A DNA stretch of 64,000 bases, taken from Bacillus sp. 2205SS5-2 (GTDB taxonomy: Bacteria; Bacillota; Bacilli; Bacillales; Bacillaceae_K). Below, piece by piece: positions 35,886 through 44,895 of this stretch. Each line of letters begins with the position of its first letter. Positions within the stretch are counted from its first letter, which is position 1. The notes under the pieces are model-generated. The model did no database searches and was not told the origin of the DNA. It worked only from the letters and a program-made list of their open reading frames with translations. The translations under genes and the position numbers were made by a program. The stretch spans positions 155,897-219,896 of the forward strand of contig NZ_JAYKTS010000004.1 in the NCBI RefSeq assembly GCF_037024155.1, in the 5' to 3' direction.

Positions 35886-36026
35886 TCATTCTTTTATCCC
35901 ATATTTTTCTTCAAAAAATCGACCAACATTTGACTTATTTATCCCCTCTCTAACTGCTCGTTCAATAATTACGTAAAAAATATACAAACTAATACTACTC
36001 CCGATGATAATAAGAAATATTTCCAC
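35886..36026 (-). CDS. Small membrane protein, 46 residues
   Basis: GTG start at 36026 with AAGGAGG eight bases upstream. One helix (EIFLIIIGSSISLYIFYVII) and a charged tail (ERAVREGINKSNVGRFFEEK). Similar small membrane proteins with a VREGIN-type tail occur widely in Bacillus; function unknown. Confidence 0.65.
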   Translation of the reverse strand: MEIFLIIIGSSISLYIFYVIIERAVREGINKSNVGRFFEEKYGIKE

Positions 36027-36178
36027 TAAAGAAACCTCCTTGATCACTCTTAATTCCATTTTGATCATACAATGTTTGTCAACCACAAATATATTAAACA
36101 GAAAAAATAAATGGACAGCAATTATCCCAAAATCCAAAGTATAAGTACCGTTATTTGCTTCGCGGTACGCAAGAATTC

Positions 36179-36493
36179 TTATTTTTCTTCAACTTTGTGT
36201 TCAGAATGATTAATTGATCGCTTGTTAGTATTTTCAGTATTTTTCGAGAATGTTAATGGTTCTGGTATGTGTGGCGGATTTATGGGGAGAGGCAAAGGAT
36301 CGATAACAATTGCGTCTTCATTGGGTAATGGGAGTAATCCGTACTTGAATACATCATTTTCAAATTTATTCTTTTCTACATGTTGGACTTTTCCTTTTAT
36401 TGTAGCGATATTTTCGCCATTTAAAAGACCGATGTAATCAAGAGAAACGAAACTGAGGATAAGTACTGAACTTAAAGTGACTTTTACTTTCAA
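36179..36493 (-). CDS. Hypothetical secreted or membrane-anchored protein
   Basis: 104 residues, TTG start after GGAGAGGG. N-terminal signal-like helix (KVTLSSVLILSFVSLDYIGLL) and a proline-rich stretch (DPLPLPINPPHIPEPLTF) ending in a polar tail. I do not recognise the family. Confidence 0.6.
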   Translation of the reverse strand: MKVKVTLSSVLILSFVSLDYIGLLNGENIATIKGKVQHVEKNKFENDVFKYGLLPLPNEDAIVIDPLPLPINPPHIPEPLTFSKNTENTNKRSINHSEHKVEEK

Positions 36494-36624
36494 TAAACCC
36501 TCTCCTTTTCACCTAGCTATCTAATTTTTGAGAACTTTACTATACATTCGACTATTAGTTGAAGGTTCCTGTCCTTCTTCTGAATACCATTTTCATCAAG
36601 AATTCATATTTGAGGCAACCCTAG

Positions 36625-36783
36625 ATTCAAACTTACGACGATAACAGGAAAGGTCAATTAGGAACAGATACGGTCACAATTGGAGTATCTCTCATTCAAT
36701 CTAACAAAGACTTTGATGAAAAAAATTTAGCAGCTACCAAGGTAGAGTTGCTGAACTATAATCACGGTGAATCATCGAACTAA
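36625..36783 (+). pseudogene. Gene remnant without start codon
   Basis: A 52-codon open frame without a start reads protein-like to its end (GQLGTDTVTIGVSLIQSNKD, later KVELLNYNHGESSN and a stop). It looks like the C-terminus of a lost gene. Family not recognised. The rest of 36494-36974 holds nothing else I can support except the terminator below. Confidence 0.35.
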
Positions 36784-36821
36784 GAAAAACTAACTATATG
36801 TACGATGTGTTTTGCCTGTAA

Positions 36822-36862
36822 CAGAAAAACGCTGTTGATATTGAAATCGACAGCGTTTTCTT
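36822..36862. terminator. Rho-independent terminator
   Basis: Arms AGAAAAACGCTGT and ACAGCGTTTTCT; suitable for either strand, probably closing the moaA transcript or the remnant. Confidence 0.75.
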
Positions 36863-36974
36863 ATGTGAGTATTGTTGTGATTTTTCTCTTTATGAGCAGT
36901 ATTTGCTTGGACGCTTGCCTCTTTAAAGGGGAACGCTACAAGTGTATATTATTTATTTCTACTCAATTTTAAAC

Positions 36975-37979
36975 TTAACCACCAATATAAGACATTTCAA
37001 TTTTCTGTTTTTGCTGACTTGCTTCTGTCCGAATTTCTGAGTAGCGATCGTCTCTTTTTTCCCAAATGTTCACAATTGCTTTAGTTAATTCATCGTCTGT
37101 TACCCCGCTTCGGATGAGCGCTTTTAAGTCTGTTCCTTCTGACGCAAATAAACAGGTGAAAAGCTTCCCATCTGTTGACAGTCTTGCTCGTGTACAAGAT
37201 CCACAGAATGTTTCTGACACTGAGGAAATAAAACCCACTTCTGTGTTAGAACCTTTATACCGATAGCGTTTGGCCACTTCGCCAAAGTAATCTCGATCGA
37301 CCGGTTCAAGGGGGAAGTGCTCGTGAATTATATGATAGATTTCTTTCTTGGTTATGACATCCCTTAGATTCCAGCCGTTTGAAGACCCAACATCCATGAA
37401 TTCAATGAATCGTAGAATGATTCCTTCTTCTTTAAAAAACCGAACCATCGGAAGGATCTGGTCATCATTTAATCCTTTTTTCACGACCATATTTATTTTT
37501 ACTTCAAGTCCTACTTCTCGTGCTTTAAAAATCCCTTTGAGGACAGCCGATACGCCTGTTCCCATATTATTTATTTGTTTAAATACTTCATCGTCTAATG
37601 AGTCTAGGCTCACATTAACTCGACTAATGCCAGCATCTTTCAGCTCTTGCGCGTACTTTGGAAGGAACACACCATTTGTGGTTAGGGCAATATCGTTTAT
37701 TCCTGGTATTTGAGCCAATTGTTGAACTAAATACGGTAAGTTCTTTCGCAGTAAGGGCTCTCCACCCGTTAGTCTTATCTTTTCTACTCCCAGCGCAGCA
37801 AATTGGCGCGCCAATCGGATAATTTCTTCATAGGAAAGAATTTCTTGCTGTTTCATAAAGGGATAATCTATCCCGAAAATTTCTTTTGGCATACAATAAC
37901 TGCAACGAAAATTACAGCGATCGGTGACCGAAATTCTTAAATCACGTAATGGTCGAGATAAGGTGTCTACAACGTTCAT
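36975..37979 (-). CDS. moaA: GTP 3',8-cyclase MoaA
   Basis: 334 residues. Radical-SAM cluster CNFRCSYC, second [4Fe-4S] site [18 protein letters not shown] and the C-terminal Gly-Gly (MSYIGG) essential for catalysis. Converts GTP to 3',8-cyclo-GTP, the first step of molybdopterin synthesis. ATG 37979 is preferred; a GTG at 37991 overlaps the Shine-Dalgarno sequence. Follows mobA by about 100 bases on the same strand. Confidence 0.95.
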   Translation of the reverse strand: MNVVDTLSRPLRDLRISVTDRCNFRCSYCMPKEIFGIDYPFMKQQEILSYEEIIRLARQFAALGVEKIRLTGGEPLLRKNLPYLVQQLAQIPGINDIALTTNGVFLPKYAQELKDAGISRVNVSLDSLDDEVFKQINNMGTGVSAVLKGIFKAREVGLEVKINMVVKKGLNDDQILPMVRFFKEEGIILRFIEFMDVGSSNGWNLRDVITKKEIYHIIHEHFPLEPVDRDYFGEVAKRYRYKGSNTEVGFISSVSETFCGSCTRARLSTDGKLFTCLFASEGTDLKALIRSGVTDDELTKAIVNIWEKRDDRYSEIRTEASQQKQKIEMSYIGG

Positions 37980-38082
37980 CCGTAATCGCACTCCTCGTAC
38001 TTTTATTTCTTCTCACCTGCTACCATTGTAAGGGGTTCCTAGTAAGAATGTAAAACACAACTAATAAGGAACCCTTCTATGT

Positions 38083-38661
38083 CTACGATTTTACATAAGT
38101 TTCATAATCTTTTACAGTATTAATATTATGGAAATGGCTCCGCTCACCTATTTGATCTTCTGAAACATATTTAGCCGATAATATTGATAATAAATTCATC
38201 ATTTTCAAGTCATTGTTTACAAGTTGGTCATATACTTTGCTTTGTATTGATTGATGATATAGCGCAATTAAAGGCTGTTTCTTCCCATTAATCTCTGGAA
38301 TCACCGCTTCAAACTTATTATCAGCAAACTGCATCAAGCGGTGAATGATCTTTTGATCCATCAGCGGAACATCGACCGGTAGGATCATATACCAATCTGC
38401 TTCAACCGTTTGCATCGCTGTATATAGTCCGGCTAATGGTCCACACCCTTGATATTCAAAAACATCCTTCATAACTTGTATATTTATTTTTTCCTTGTAA
38501 ATAGAGTAAAGAGTCGGGTTTGTCACTAAAATTGTTTGATGCACGCATTCTGCTACCGCCTTTATGGAGTGTTCATAAAAAGGTTTTCCTTGGTAGCACG
38601 CAAAACCCTTATTTGCACCGAATCGTTTGGATTCTCCACCAGCTAAGATGACACCAATCAT
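38083..38661 (-). CDS. mobA: Molybdenum cofactor guanylyltransferase MobA
   Basis: 192 residues. N-terminal nucleotide-binding LAGGESKRFGANKGF, later ILPVDVPLMDQKII. Links GMP to the molybdenum cofactor to make the bis-MGD used by the reductase at 51-53 kb. Start ATG 38661 is chosen because it begins the family core; 38673 is possible. Divergent from fnr with an FNR box between. Confidence 0.92.
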   Translation of the reverse strand: MIGVILAGGESKRFGANKGFACYQGKPFYEHSIKAVAECVHQTILVTNPTLYSIYKEKINIQVMKDVFEYQGCGPLAGLYTAMQTVEADWYMILPVDVPLMDQKIIHRLMQFADNKFEAVIPEINGKKQPLIALYHQSIQSKVYDQLVNNDLKMMNLLSILSAKYVSEDQIGERSHFHNINTVKDYETYVKS

Positions 38662-38741
38662 TTTCACTTCCATTCTTTCACACAGCTTTCTTTTCTACAA
38701 GTCTTGTAAAGCTCATCCTAACATGGTAGTTTTATAGGTAG

Positions 38742-38757
38742 AGTGATAAATGTCACA
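38742..38757. promoter_or_regulatory. FNR box between mobA and fnr
   Basis: AGTGATAAATGTCACA fits TGTGA-N6-TCACA with one mismatch. For the leftward mobA-moaA unit it lies about 42 bases before a start point served by TAGGAT (complement of 38715-38720). It may also autoregulate fnr. Confidence 0.75.
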
Positions 38758-38837
38758 TGTCGGTATACAGAAAAGATTTCAATGCCCTAGTATTTATGTA
38801 CACAAATTGCGAGAATCCAGCACTTGGAGTGATGTTC

Positions 38838-39554
38838 ATGGGATTACCCCCTAGAATTTTAAGAGATGCCGAAATGATATCAGATGAGTTAAATCAATTA
38901 TTAACCTCCATTAGCTCTTCTAGAAAAGTGAAGGCTGAGCACTTCCTCTTTCAAGAGGGAGAGGATGCATGTGAGATGTATTTAATTAAATCGGGTAATG
39001 TTCAAATAAGTAAATTAACCTCAGATGGAAAAGAGTTAAATTTGCGGATTTGTACTACAAATGATATTATCGGCGAACTTACGCTATTTACTAATAACCC
39101 TAAATATATGTTAAGCGCATTGGCACTACAAGATAGTGAAGTACTCGTGATCAAAAACGATATACTTGAAGAACACTTACTTCAAAATGCGGCGTTAACT
39201 CTTGAATTTATGAAGTGGTTGAACAATCACATGCGTAAATTCCAAACCAAAATCAGAGATTTAGTCATGAACGGAAAAAAGGGAGCTCTTTACTCCACTC
39301 TAATTCGTTTCTCTAATAGTTACGGTTTAGAAACAGAGGATGGGATCTTAATAGATATTCATTTAACCAACCAAGAGTTTGCTAAGTTCTGTTCTGCTAC
39401 TCGTGAAAGTGTGAACAGAATGCTCAATGATTTAAAGAAACAAGAAGTCCTTGCTACCACTTCAGACGGAAGGATTATTATTAAAGATTTAGAGTTTTTA
39501 AAGATGGAAATTGGTTGTGATGATTGCCCGATTGAAATCTGTAATATCCATTAA
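38838..39554 (+). CDS. fnr: Oxygen-sensing transcription factor Fnr
   Basis: 238 residues from ATG 38838, exactly the B. subtilis length. All four [4Fe-4S] ligands of the Bacillus type align by number: Asp141, Cys227, Cys230 and Cys235 (CDDCPIEIC). cAMP-receptor-type sensory domain, dimer helix (about 115-140) and helix-turn-helix QEFAKFCSATRESVNRMLNDL. Activates anaerobic genes without oxygen. An open frame extending to 38757 exists but would add 27 residues absent from the family. Confidence 0.95.
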   Translation: MGLPPRILRDAEMISDELNQLLTSISSSRKVKAEHFLFQEGEDACEMYLIKSGNVQISKLTSDGKELNLRICTTNDIIGELTLFTNNPKYMLSALALQDSEVLVIKNDILEEHLLQNAALTLEFMKWLNNHMRKFQTKIRDLVMNGKKGALYSTLIRFSNSYGLETEDGILIDIHLTNQEFAKFCSATRESVNRMLNDLKKQEVLATTSDGRIIIKDLEFLKMEIGCDDCPIEICNIH

Positions 39555-39577
39555 TTATTTTCTATACTACTTATCAG

Positions 39578-39606
39578 CCATCTTTCCAAAAAAGATGGTT
39601 TTTTTA
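39578..39606 (+). terminator. Rho-independent terminator after fnr
   Basis: Arms CCATCTTT and AAGATGG followed by seven T, 24 bases after the fnr stop. Confidence 0.88.
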
Positions 39607-39721
39607 TGTTGCCCTTTCCTATATTGATAATGCTTTCTTTTTTCGTCACCTCTTCATTTGTGATTCCTTTTCTTACCTGCCTTGTACTGACTAGAATTAG
39701 GTTCCTCAAATGAACATTTAG

Positions 39722-39764
39722 TGTGATGTACTTCACACCAAAGGGGTTTTCCCTTTGGTACTAT
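39722..39764 (+). promoter_or_regulatory. FNR-dependent promoter of narK
   Basis: Perfect FNR box TGTGATGTACTTCACA (39722-39737), centre 41.5 bases before the start point expected from the -10 TACTAT (39759-39764). The spacer contains an inverted repeat CCAAAGGG / CCCTTTGG (39738-39758). Confidence 0.85.
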
Positions 39765-39800
39765 ACGGCTATAAAAGATCTTATTTATTTATTTCACAAA

Positions 39801-39943
39801 GGCTCTTTCGTATACTTTGTGGCTGCAGCCTACAAAAATGAATGGAACCTCTCATTTTTTCATTCATCCAGTTTAAAATTAATTCGAAAAGATCCCTGAT
39901 GTTTGAACTAATGTGAAAAGCAACACTTATTACGAAAACAGCC
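39801..39943. mobile_element. MITE-like element, copy 7, in the narK leader
   Basis: Ends GGCTCTTTCGTATACTTTG and inverted GGCTGTTTTCGTAATAAGTG; flanks TTCACAAA (39793-39800) and TTTACAAA (39944-39951), 7 of 8. It lies between the narK promoter and the narK ribosome binding site, so it is transcribed as part of the 5' leader. Confidence 0.88.
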
Positions 39944-40005
39944 TTTACAAAAGAAGAACTTTTGAAACCTTTAATTGAATTCATTTTGATGTAGGAGGAA
40001 GTAGT

Positions 40006-41310
40006 ATGGCGAGAATAACCGATTGGAATCCTGAAGACCCCCGCTTTTGGGAGGATGAAGGAAAAAAACATGCAAAAAGAAATCTTTGGATCTCAGTTTT
40101 TGCTCTTATGTTAAGCTTTATTGTTTGGCAAATTTGGTCTGTAACTGCCGTTAGATTAAATGATGTCGGTTTTGATTTAACTGAAAGTCAGCTCTTTACT
40201 TTGGCTGCTCTTCCAGGATTAGTTGGAGCAACACTGAGAATCTTTTTCACCTTTATGCCTGGTATTGTTGGTGGACGTAATTGGACGGTCATTAGTACCG
40301 CTGTCCTTTTAGTTCCTACGATAGGGATTGGTTTTGCCGTACAAGATCCCAATACCTCTTTTATTACGTTAGTTATTTTGGCTGCTCTTTGTGGTCTTGG
40401 TGGTGGAAACTTCTCTTCTTCTATGGCAAATATCAGCCCATTTTATCCTAAAAAAGAAAAAGGAACGGCCAACGGAATTAATGCTGGTTTAGGAAATCTA
40501 GGAGTCAGTGTTGTTCAATTCGTTACACCGATGATTATTTTCGTTCCATGGTTGGGTATGATCGTAGGTGGTGCACAAACTTTACCTGATGGAAGCGAAA
40601 TTTTCATACAAAATGCAGCATTTGTCTGGGTGATCCCTATCATAATCATGACCATTCTCGCCTTTTTTGGAATGGATAATCTACCAGGAACAAAACAATC
40701 TTTCAAAGCACAATCCGCTATTTTCAAAGAAAAACATATGTGGATTATGGCTTGGTTATACACCATGTGCTTTGGTTCTTTTATTGGCTACGCAGCCGCC
40801 TTTCCATTATTGATTAAATCTGAATTTCCTGAAGCAGGAGCCGCTGGATTAGCCTTTTTAGGGCCTCTGATTGGAGCCGCATTTAGACCTGTCGGTGGAT
40901 GGATCTCCGATAAATTAGGAAGTGGAGCTCTTGTGACATTTTGGGATACGATTCTAATGATGATTGCAACTGCGAGTGTGTTGTACTTCTTAAATATCGA
41001 TAATTTCACAGGATTCTTAATTTCATTTTTAATACTATTTTTTGCAACCGGAATTGCAAACGGATCTACCTTCCGAATGGTTCCATTTATTTTCACAAAT
41101 GAAAAAGCCAAGCTAGCTGCGCCAGTATTAGGGTTTATCGCAGCAATTGCCGCTTACGGTGCCTTCTTGATTCCGAAAGTTTTTGGTTGGTCAATTAAAT
41201 CTACTGGCGGTGCCGATTTTGCTCTTTACTTATTCCTAGTCTACTATTTTATTAGCTTAGTCGTTTGTTGGTATTTTTATTCTCGAAGCAAAGCAAAGAT
41301 TGATTGTTAG
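40006..41310 (+). CDS. narK: Nitrate/nitrite MFS transporter NarK
   Basis: 434 residues, 12 membrane segments expected. Begins with a hydrophilic N-terminus (ITDWNPEDPRFWEDEGKK) typical of Bacillus NarK. The nitrate signature is visible in GLGGGNFSSSMANISPFYPKKEKGTANGINAGLGNLG and GFIAAIAAYGAFLIPK. Takes up nitrate or exports nitrite in anaerobic respiration. GTAGGAGG lies before the ATG. Controlled by the FNR promoter at 39722. Confidence 0.94.
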   Translation: MARITDWNPEDPRFWEDEGKKHAKRNLWISVFALMLSFIVWQIWSVTAVRLNDVGFDLTESQLFTLAALPGLVGATLRIFFTFMPGIVGGRNWTVISTAVLLVPTIGIGFAVQDPNTSFITLVILAALCGLGGGNFSSSMANISPFYPKKEKGTANGINAGLGNLGVSVVQFVTPMIIFVPWLGMIVGGAQTLPDGSEIFIQNAAFVWVIPIIIMTILAFFGMDNLPGTKQSFKAQSAIFKEKHMWIMAWLYTMCFGSFIGYAAAFPLLIKSEFPEAGAAGLAFLGPLIGAAFRPVGGWISDKLGSGALVTFWDTILMMIATASVLYFLNIDNFTGFLISFLILFFATGIANGSTFRMVPFIFTNEKAKLAAPVLGFIAAIAAYGAFLIPKVFGWSIKSTGGADFALYLFLVYYFISLVVCWYFYSRSKAKIDC

Positions 41311-41349
41311 TAAACTAGTAGAAAAGTACACTGCCGCTGGAATTGGACA

Positions 41350-41381
41350 AAAAAGCCATTTGACCCTGTCAATGGCTTTTT
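41350..41381. terminator. Bidirectional terminator between narK and mobB
   Basis: Arms AAAAGCCATTTGA and TGTCAATGGCTTTT, placed between two converging genes. Confidence 0.85.
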
Positions 41382-41386
41382 CATTT

Positions 41387-41911
41387 CTATTCATCCTCTT
41401 TGATGTTCATTTTCGACTCAGTGATATATTGCCTAAACCATTGCAGAAAACGTGGGTGATCACTTCGATCAAAGTAATGAATTCCTTCTTGTGGTCTGAT
41501 GTTACAATCACCGGGCAAAAGAACGCATACCACTTCATTTAATTCCTCGATTAACTTTAGATCCTGTTCATTTCTAATCAACACAATTTTAGGGTAGAGT
41601 TCGTTTTTAAAGCCCTCCACAATGACCCAATCTAACTGTATTAATTTATAAAAAGCTAGAATTCCTTGCAAATCCCAAAACTTTTTCGTTATGGACAGAT
41701 TAAGCACACCCTCTCCTTCCACTCCAGAAATCACCGCTCCGGCTCGTTGATGTGTAAAGCTATCGGTTCCTTGTACAACATCCGGTACACCGTGTCCATG
41801 ATGTTTACATGACCCTACCGTTAATCCTAGCTCAGTTGCTTCTTTTATCAACATCGATGAAATCGTCGTTTTTCTACTATTTTTATAACCTACAACTTGA
41901 ATTATATTCAA
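41387..41911 (-). CDS. mobB: Molybdopterin-guanine dinucleotide protein MobB
   Basis: 174 residues. N-terminal P-loop region IIQVVGYKNSRKTTI, then GSCKHHGHG and WVIVEGFK. The P-loop has Arg where GKT proteins have Gly (NSRKTT instead of NSGKTT), one base change; GTP binding may be altered. MobB assists MobA in cofactor maturation. Divergent from moaC. Confidence 0.9.
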   Translation of the reverse strand: MNIIQVVGYKNSRKTTISSMLIKEATELGLTVGSCKHHGHGVPDVVQGTDSFTHQRAGAVISGVEGEGVLNLSITKKFWDLQGILAFYKLIQLDWVIVEGFKNELYPKIVLIRNEQDLKLIEELNEVVCVLLPGDCNIRPQEGIHYFDRSDHPRFLQWFRQYITESKMNIKEDE

Positions 41912-42002
41912 ATCAAATTAGTCTCCCTTAACCTTTTAATGAATAGCCTGTCTTATGATAAGATAAAGATAATTCATTCTTTTAGTAGGCTCTCCTACTG
42001 TG

Positions 42003-42045
42003 AATGACATATGTCACAACCCTACCATTTAACATCGATTATACT
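42003..42045 (+). promoter_or_regulatory. FNR-dependent promoter of moaC
   Basis: FNR box AATGACATATGTCACA (42003-42018; TGA-N6-TCA core) with TATACT at 42040-42045, which puts the box centre at about -41.5. A separate inverted repeat AGTAGGCTCTCCTACT lies at 41985-42000. Confidence 0.7.
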
Positions 42046-42075
42046 AAACATAATGCAAATTCAGAGGTGAATAAA

Positions 42076-42561
42076 TTGAGTGATTTTACACATTTTAACC
42101 AGCAAGGTCGAGCGAAAATGGTCGATATTTCCGAAAAAGGGACAACGAGTCGATACGCAAAAGCTCGTTCTAGCATTTTCGTCACTGAAGAAATCTACTC
42201 CAAAATTGTGAACAACGATTTTAAAAAAGGAGATGTACTCTCAGTTGCACAAGTGGCAGGCATTATGGCGGCTAAGCAAACGTCTTCGACGATCCCGATG
42301 TGTCACCCCCTCCCTTTAAGCGGAGTAAATATCCTCTTTATATGGAAGGATTTAAAAAATTATTCCTACGAACTGATCATTGAGACAGAAGTTAAAACAA
42401 AAGGGAGTACAGGGGTAGAAATGGAGGCTTTAACTGCCGCCTCGATCACGGCTTTAACGGTCTATGATATGTGTAAAGCTGTTGACAAAGGAATGGTTAT
42501 CGGTGAAACCTACCTCTTGCAAAAATCTGGAGGAAAAAGCGGAGATTATCACCGAACATAA
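42076..42561 (+). CDS. moaC: Cyclic pyranopterin monophosphate synthase MoaC
   Basis: 161 residues from TTG 42076 (AGAGGTG upstream), opening [21 protein letters not shown], the usual MoaC start. Conserved MCHPLPL and [25 protein letters not shown] are present. Completes cPMP synthesis with MoaA. The frame is open back to 42004, but that start overlaps the FNR box. Confidence 0.94.
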   Translation: MSDFTHFNQQGRAKMVDISEKGTTSRYAKARSSIFVTEEIYSKIVNNDFKKGDVLSVAQVAGIMAAKQTSSTIPMCHPLPLSGVNILFIWKDLKNYSYELIIETEVKTKGSTGVEMEALTAASITALTVYDMCKAVDKGMVIGETYLLQKSGGKSGDYHRT

Positions 42562-42566
42562 CGCTT

Positions 42567-42596
42567 ACCTCAGTGGTTACTCTCACTGAGGTTTTA
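42567..42596 (+). terminator. Rho-independent terminator after moaC
   Basis: Arms ACCTCAGTG and CACTGAGGT followed by TTTTA, just after the stop codon. Confidence 0.85.
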
Positions 42597-42659
42597 TTGA
42601 ATAATAGAAATGACCTTTGTGCTCAAACTCTAGGCGGCTTGCACTTTACTTAAGTCAAA

Positions 42660-42820
42660 GCCGTTTCCACAAATAATTTTGCTTTTCGTAGCTCTCTATA
42701 AATTGCATTAAAGATAGATTTCAGGGTTCTTTTCGTCTCATTTTTCATATAGATGACGACTAAATGAACGGTTTCCATTCATTTTCAATATAGACGGCCA
42801 CAACGTTTACAAATAGAGCT
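42660..42820. mobile_element. MITE-like element, copy 8, degenerate
   Basis: Left end GCCGTTTCCACAAATAATTTTG, right end (inverted) AGCTCTATTTGTAAACGTTG; internally a second left-end-like GGTTCTTTTCGTCTC at about 42724. No target duplication. It abuts the 3' end of modB, where modC would be expected. Confidence 0.65.
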
Positions 42821-42837
42821 TCATTCAAGTACTATTT

Positions 42838-43500
42838 TTACTTATCCTTCTCAATCAGTTTGATCAGCAAGAGTAAAAAGAATGACAATCCGATGCTCAC
42901 CGAAACATACTGCCACGCGAGAATATTTTCTCCCGATTCAATTGCTACATAAATAGCGGTCGAGATGGTTTGTGTTTTTCCTGGAATATTTCCAGCAAAC
43001 ATTAACGTGGCTCCAAACTCTCCTAACGCTCTTGTAAAGCTTAAGATTACGCCCATTAGAAGTGACTTGATAGCAAGAGGCAATGACACATAATAGAATA
43101 CTTTCCATTCTCCTGCGCCGTCCACTCTTGCCGCTGCTTCAATGTCAGAATTCACCCCACTCAAACCAGTTTTAGCCGCTTGATACATTAGCGGAAAAGC
43201 GACAATCGTCGCTGCGATAATCGCCGCTCCCTTTGTAAACAGTAGTGTTTGATTGAATAGGGATTGTATCCATATCCCTATAGGGCTATTCATCCCAAAC
43301 ATAATGAGTAGTAAAAAACCTAATACGGATGGTGGTAATACGAGTGGCAGTAAAAAAAAAGCTTCCAGAACGCTTTTTCCTCTTATTTCGCTTGATTTTA
43401 ATCTATAGGCAATCAAGACTGCGACACTAAAAGTGATAATTGTTGCCGTAGTTGCAACAATTATTGAAAATTGTATGGGGAACCAAAACGATTGCGTCAT
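42838..43500 (-). CDS. modB: Molybdate ABC transporter permease ModB
   Basis: 220 residues, five membrane segments. Transport signature EAAARVDGAGEWKVFYYVSLPLA (ATPase docking) and ALGEFGATLMFAGNIPGKTQT, typical of ModB. Begins 8 bases after modA. No modC ATPase gene follows. Confidence 0.92.
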   Translation of the reverse strand: MTQSFWFPIQFSIIVATTATIITFSVAVLIAYRLKSSEIRGKSVLEAFFLLPLVLPPSVLGFLLLIMFGMNSPIGIWIQSLFNQTLLFTKGAAIIAATIVAFPLMYQAAKTGLSGVNSDIEAAARVDGAGEWKVFYYVSLPLAIKSLLMGVILSFTRALGEFGATLMFAGNIPGKTQTISTAIYVAIESGENILAWQYVSVSIGLSFFLLLLIKLIEKDK

Positions 43501-43508
43501 AATTACAC

Positions 43509-44279
43509 CTACCGACTTACTTCAATATTAAAGCCCTGCTTTTCAAAAATATTCAATGAGTTCTCTGTTAACAAATATTTTTGAAAATCCGTTGCTATTT
43601 CTTGCTGTTCACTTGATGTCACCACAGCTGCATAATAGTCAATTCGACTATGTGACTGCGGATCGAATTCGTGAATAACGGTAAAGTCATTCTTGTTAAC
43701 TACCTCACTCTTATAAACAATAGCGGCAGTTGCTGCTCCGTGTTCGATCAATGTTAAGACATGGGTCACATCTTTTCCGTACACTAGTCTTGCTTGTAGA
43801 TTCTCCCATAGATCAAAATATTCCAGTGCTTCTTTTGCGTAGAAGCCCGCAGGAACAATTGTGGGCGTTCCAATCGCTAGTTTATCATCCGAGATAACTA
43901 CATCTTCAAGCGAGGAAATAGAACTCGAATTCTTTTTTGTTACTAATACGAGTTCATTCGTAAAGAGTAACTCTCCCGCATAGATTGTCTCCATTTCTTT
44001 CAGTTTATTATAGTCACTACTTGATGCAGATAGAAAACCGTCGATGGGTGCACCCTGTTCAATTTGCTTACGTAAGGCACCCGTTGAGCCAAAATTATAC
44101 GTGATTTTCACCTCGGGATATTCTTCTTCAAACGCTGTTTTCACATCTAGTAAACTATCTTTTAAACTCGCAGCAGCCGAAATCGTAATTTCATTGCGTG
44201 TATTCGTACCTAAACTACAACTAGCTAAGACCCAACTAGTAAACAACAGCACAATCATTAAGCTCTTCAGTCTACTCAT
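43509..44279 (-). CDS. modA: Molybdate-binding lipoprotein ModA
   Basis: 256 residues with a lipoprotein signal (VLLFTSWVLASC, lipidated Cys21). Oxyanion-binding features ISAAASLKDSL and NFGSTGALRKQIEQGAPID are typical of ModA. Captures molybdate for cofactor synthesis. Its ATG overlaps the moaB stop (ATGA). Confidence 0.93.
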   Translation of the reverse strand: MSRLKSLMIVLLFTSWVLASCSLGTNTRNEITISAAASLKDSLLDVKTAFEEEYPEVKITYNFGSTGALRKQIEQGAPIDGFLSASSSDYNKLKEMETIYAGELLFTNELVLVTKKNSSSISSLEDVVISDDKLAIGTPTIVPAGFYAKEALEYFDLWENLQARLVYGKDVTHVLTLIEHGAATAAIVYKSEVVNKNDFTVIHEFDPQSHSRIDYYAAVVTSSEQQEIATDFQKYLLTENSLNIFEKQGFNIEVSR

Positions 44280-44788
44280 TTCTTATCCTTATTTAATTCC
44301 CAGATGAGATGACCCAGTTCTGGTACAATTAGCTTATCCATTGCTAAACGAACTGCACCTGTAGAACCTGGTACCGAAAAAATAACTTTATTATGAGCAA
44401 CCCCTGCGATTGCTCGTGAAAGAATCGCAGCTGGACCAATGTCTTCTGTATAACTCAAAAATCGAAATAACTCTCCGAAGCCGACCATTTCTTTTTCAAG
44501 AAATGGTTTCACCACTTCAATTGTTACATCTCGTTTCGCAATCCCGGTTCCCCCGTTTAATAAGACCACTTCAATCTCATCGCTTTGTATGCCTTCTTGA
44601 ATAGCTGAAGAAATAAGTGCATACTCATCTTTCACAATTTCATATACTTGGACTACATGACCATTTTTTTCAAGCATGTCTATCATGAGTCTGCCACTTT
44701 TATCATTTTCTTCTGTTCTCGTATCACTGACAGTTACTACTTGACACCTTGTTTTTCCCTGTGAATTCTTAATATGATTATGAACCAT
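44276..44788 (-). CDS. moaB: MoaB/Mog-type molybdopterin protein
   Basis: 170 residues. Characteristic VVTVSDTRTEENDKSGRL, LLNGGTGIAKRDVTIE and VIFSVPGSTGAVRLAMD. The family adenylylates molybdopterin before metal insertion by MoeA. First gene of moaB-modA-modB; an FNR box lies 108 bases upstream in the divergent region. Confidence 0.92.
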   Translation of the reverse strand: MVHNHIKNSQGKTRCQVVTVSDTRTEENDKSGRLMIDMLEKNGHVVQVYEIVKDEYALISSAIQEGIQSDEIEVVLLNGGTGIAKRDVTIEVVKPFLEKEMVGFGELFRFLSYTEDIGPAAILSRAIAGVAHNKVIFSVPGSTGAVRLAMDKLIVPELGHLIWELNKDKK

Positions 44789-44895
44789 GATCTATCTCCA
44801 ATTCCTTTGTATATGACTTATTTTATCATAGTGAAATTAGCGCACTTGTGAAATATATCACCGCTAAAAAAATCTTTTATCCTGTTACATAATCG

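Noticed and set aside
38757..38837. Longer N-terminus for Fnr
   Set aside because: The 238-residue start gives ligand numbering identical to B. subtilis Fnr, and the extra part overlaps the promoter.
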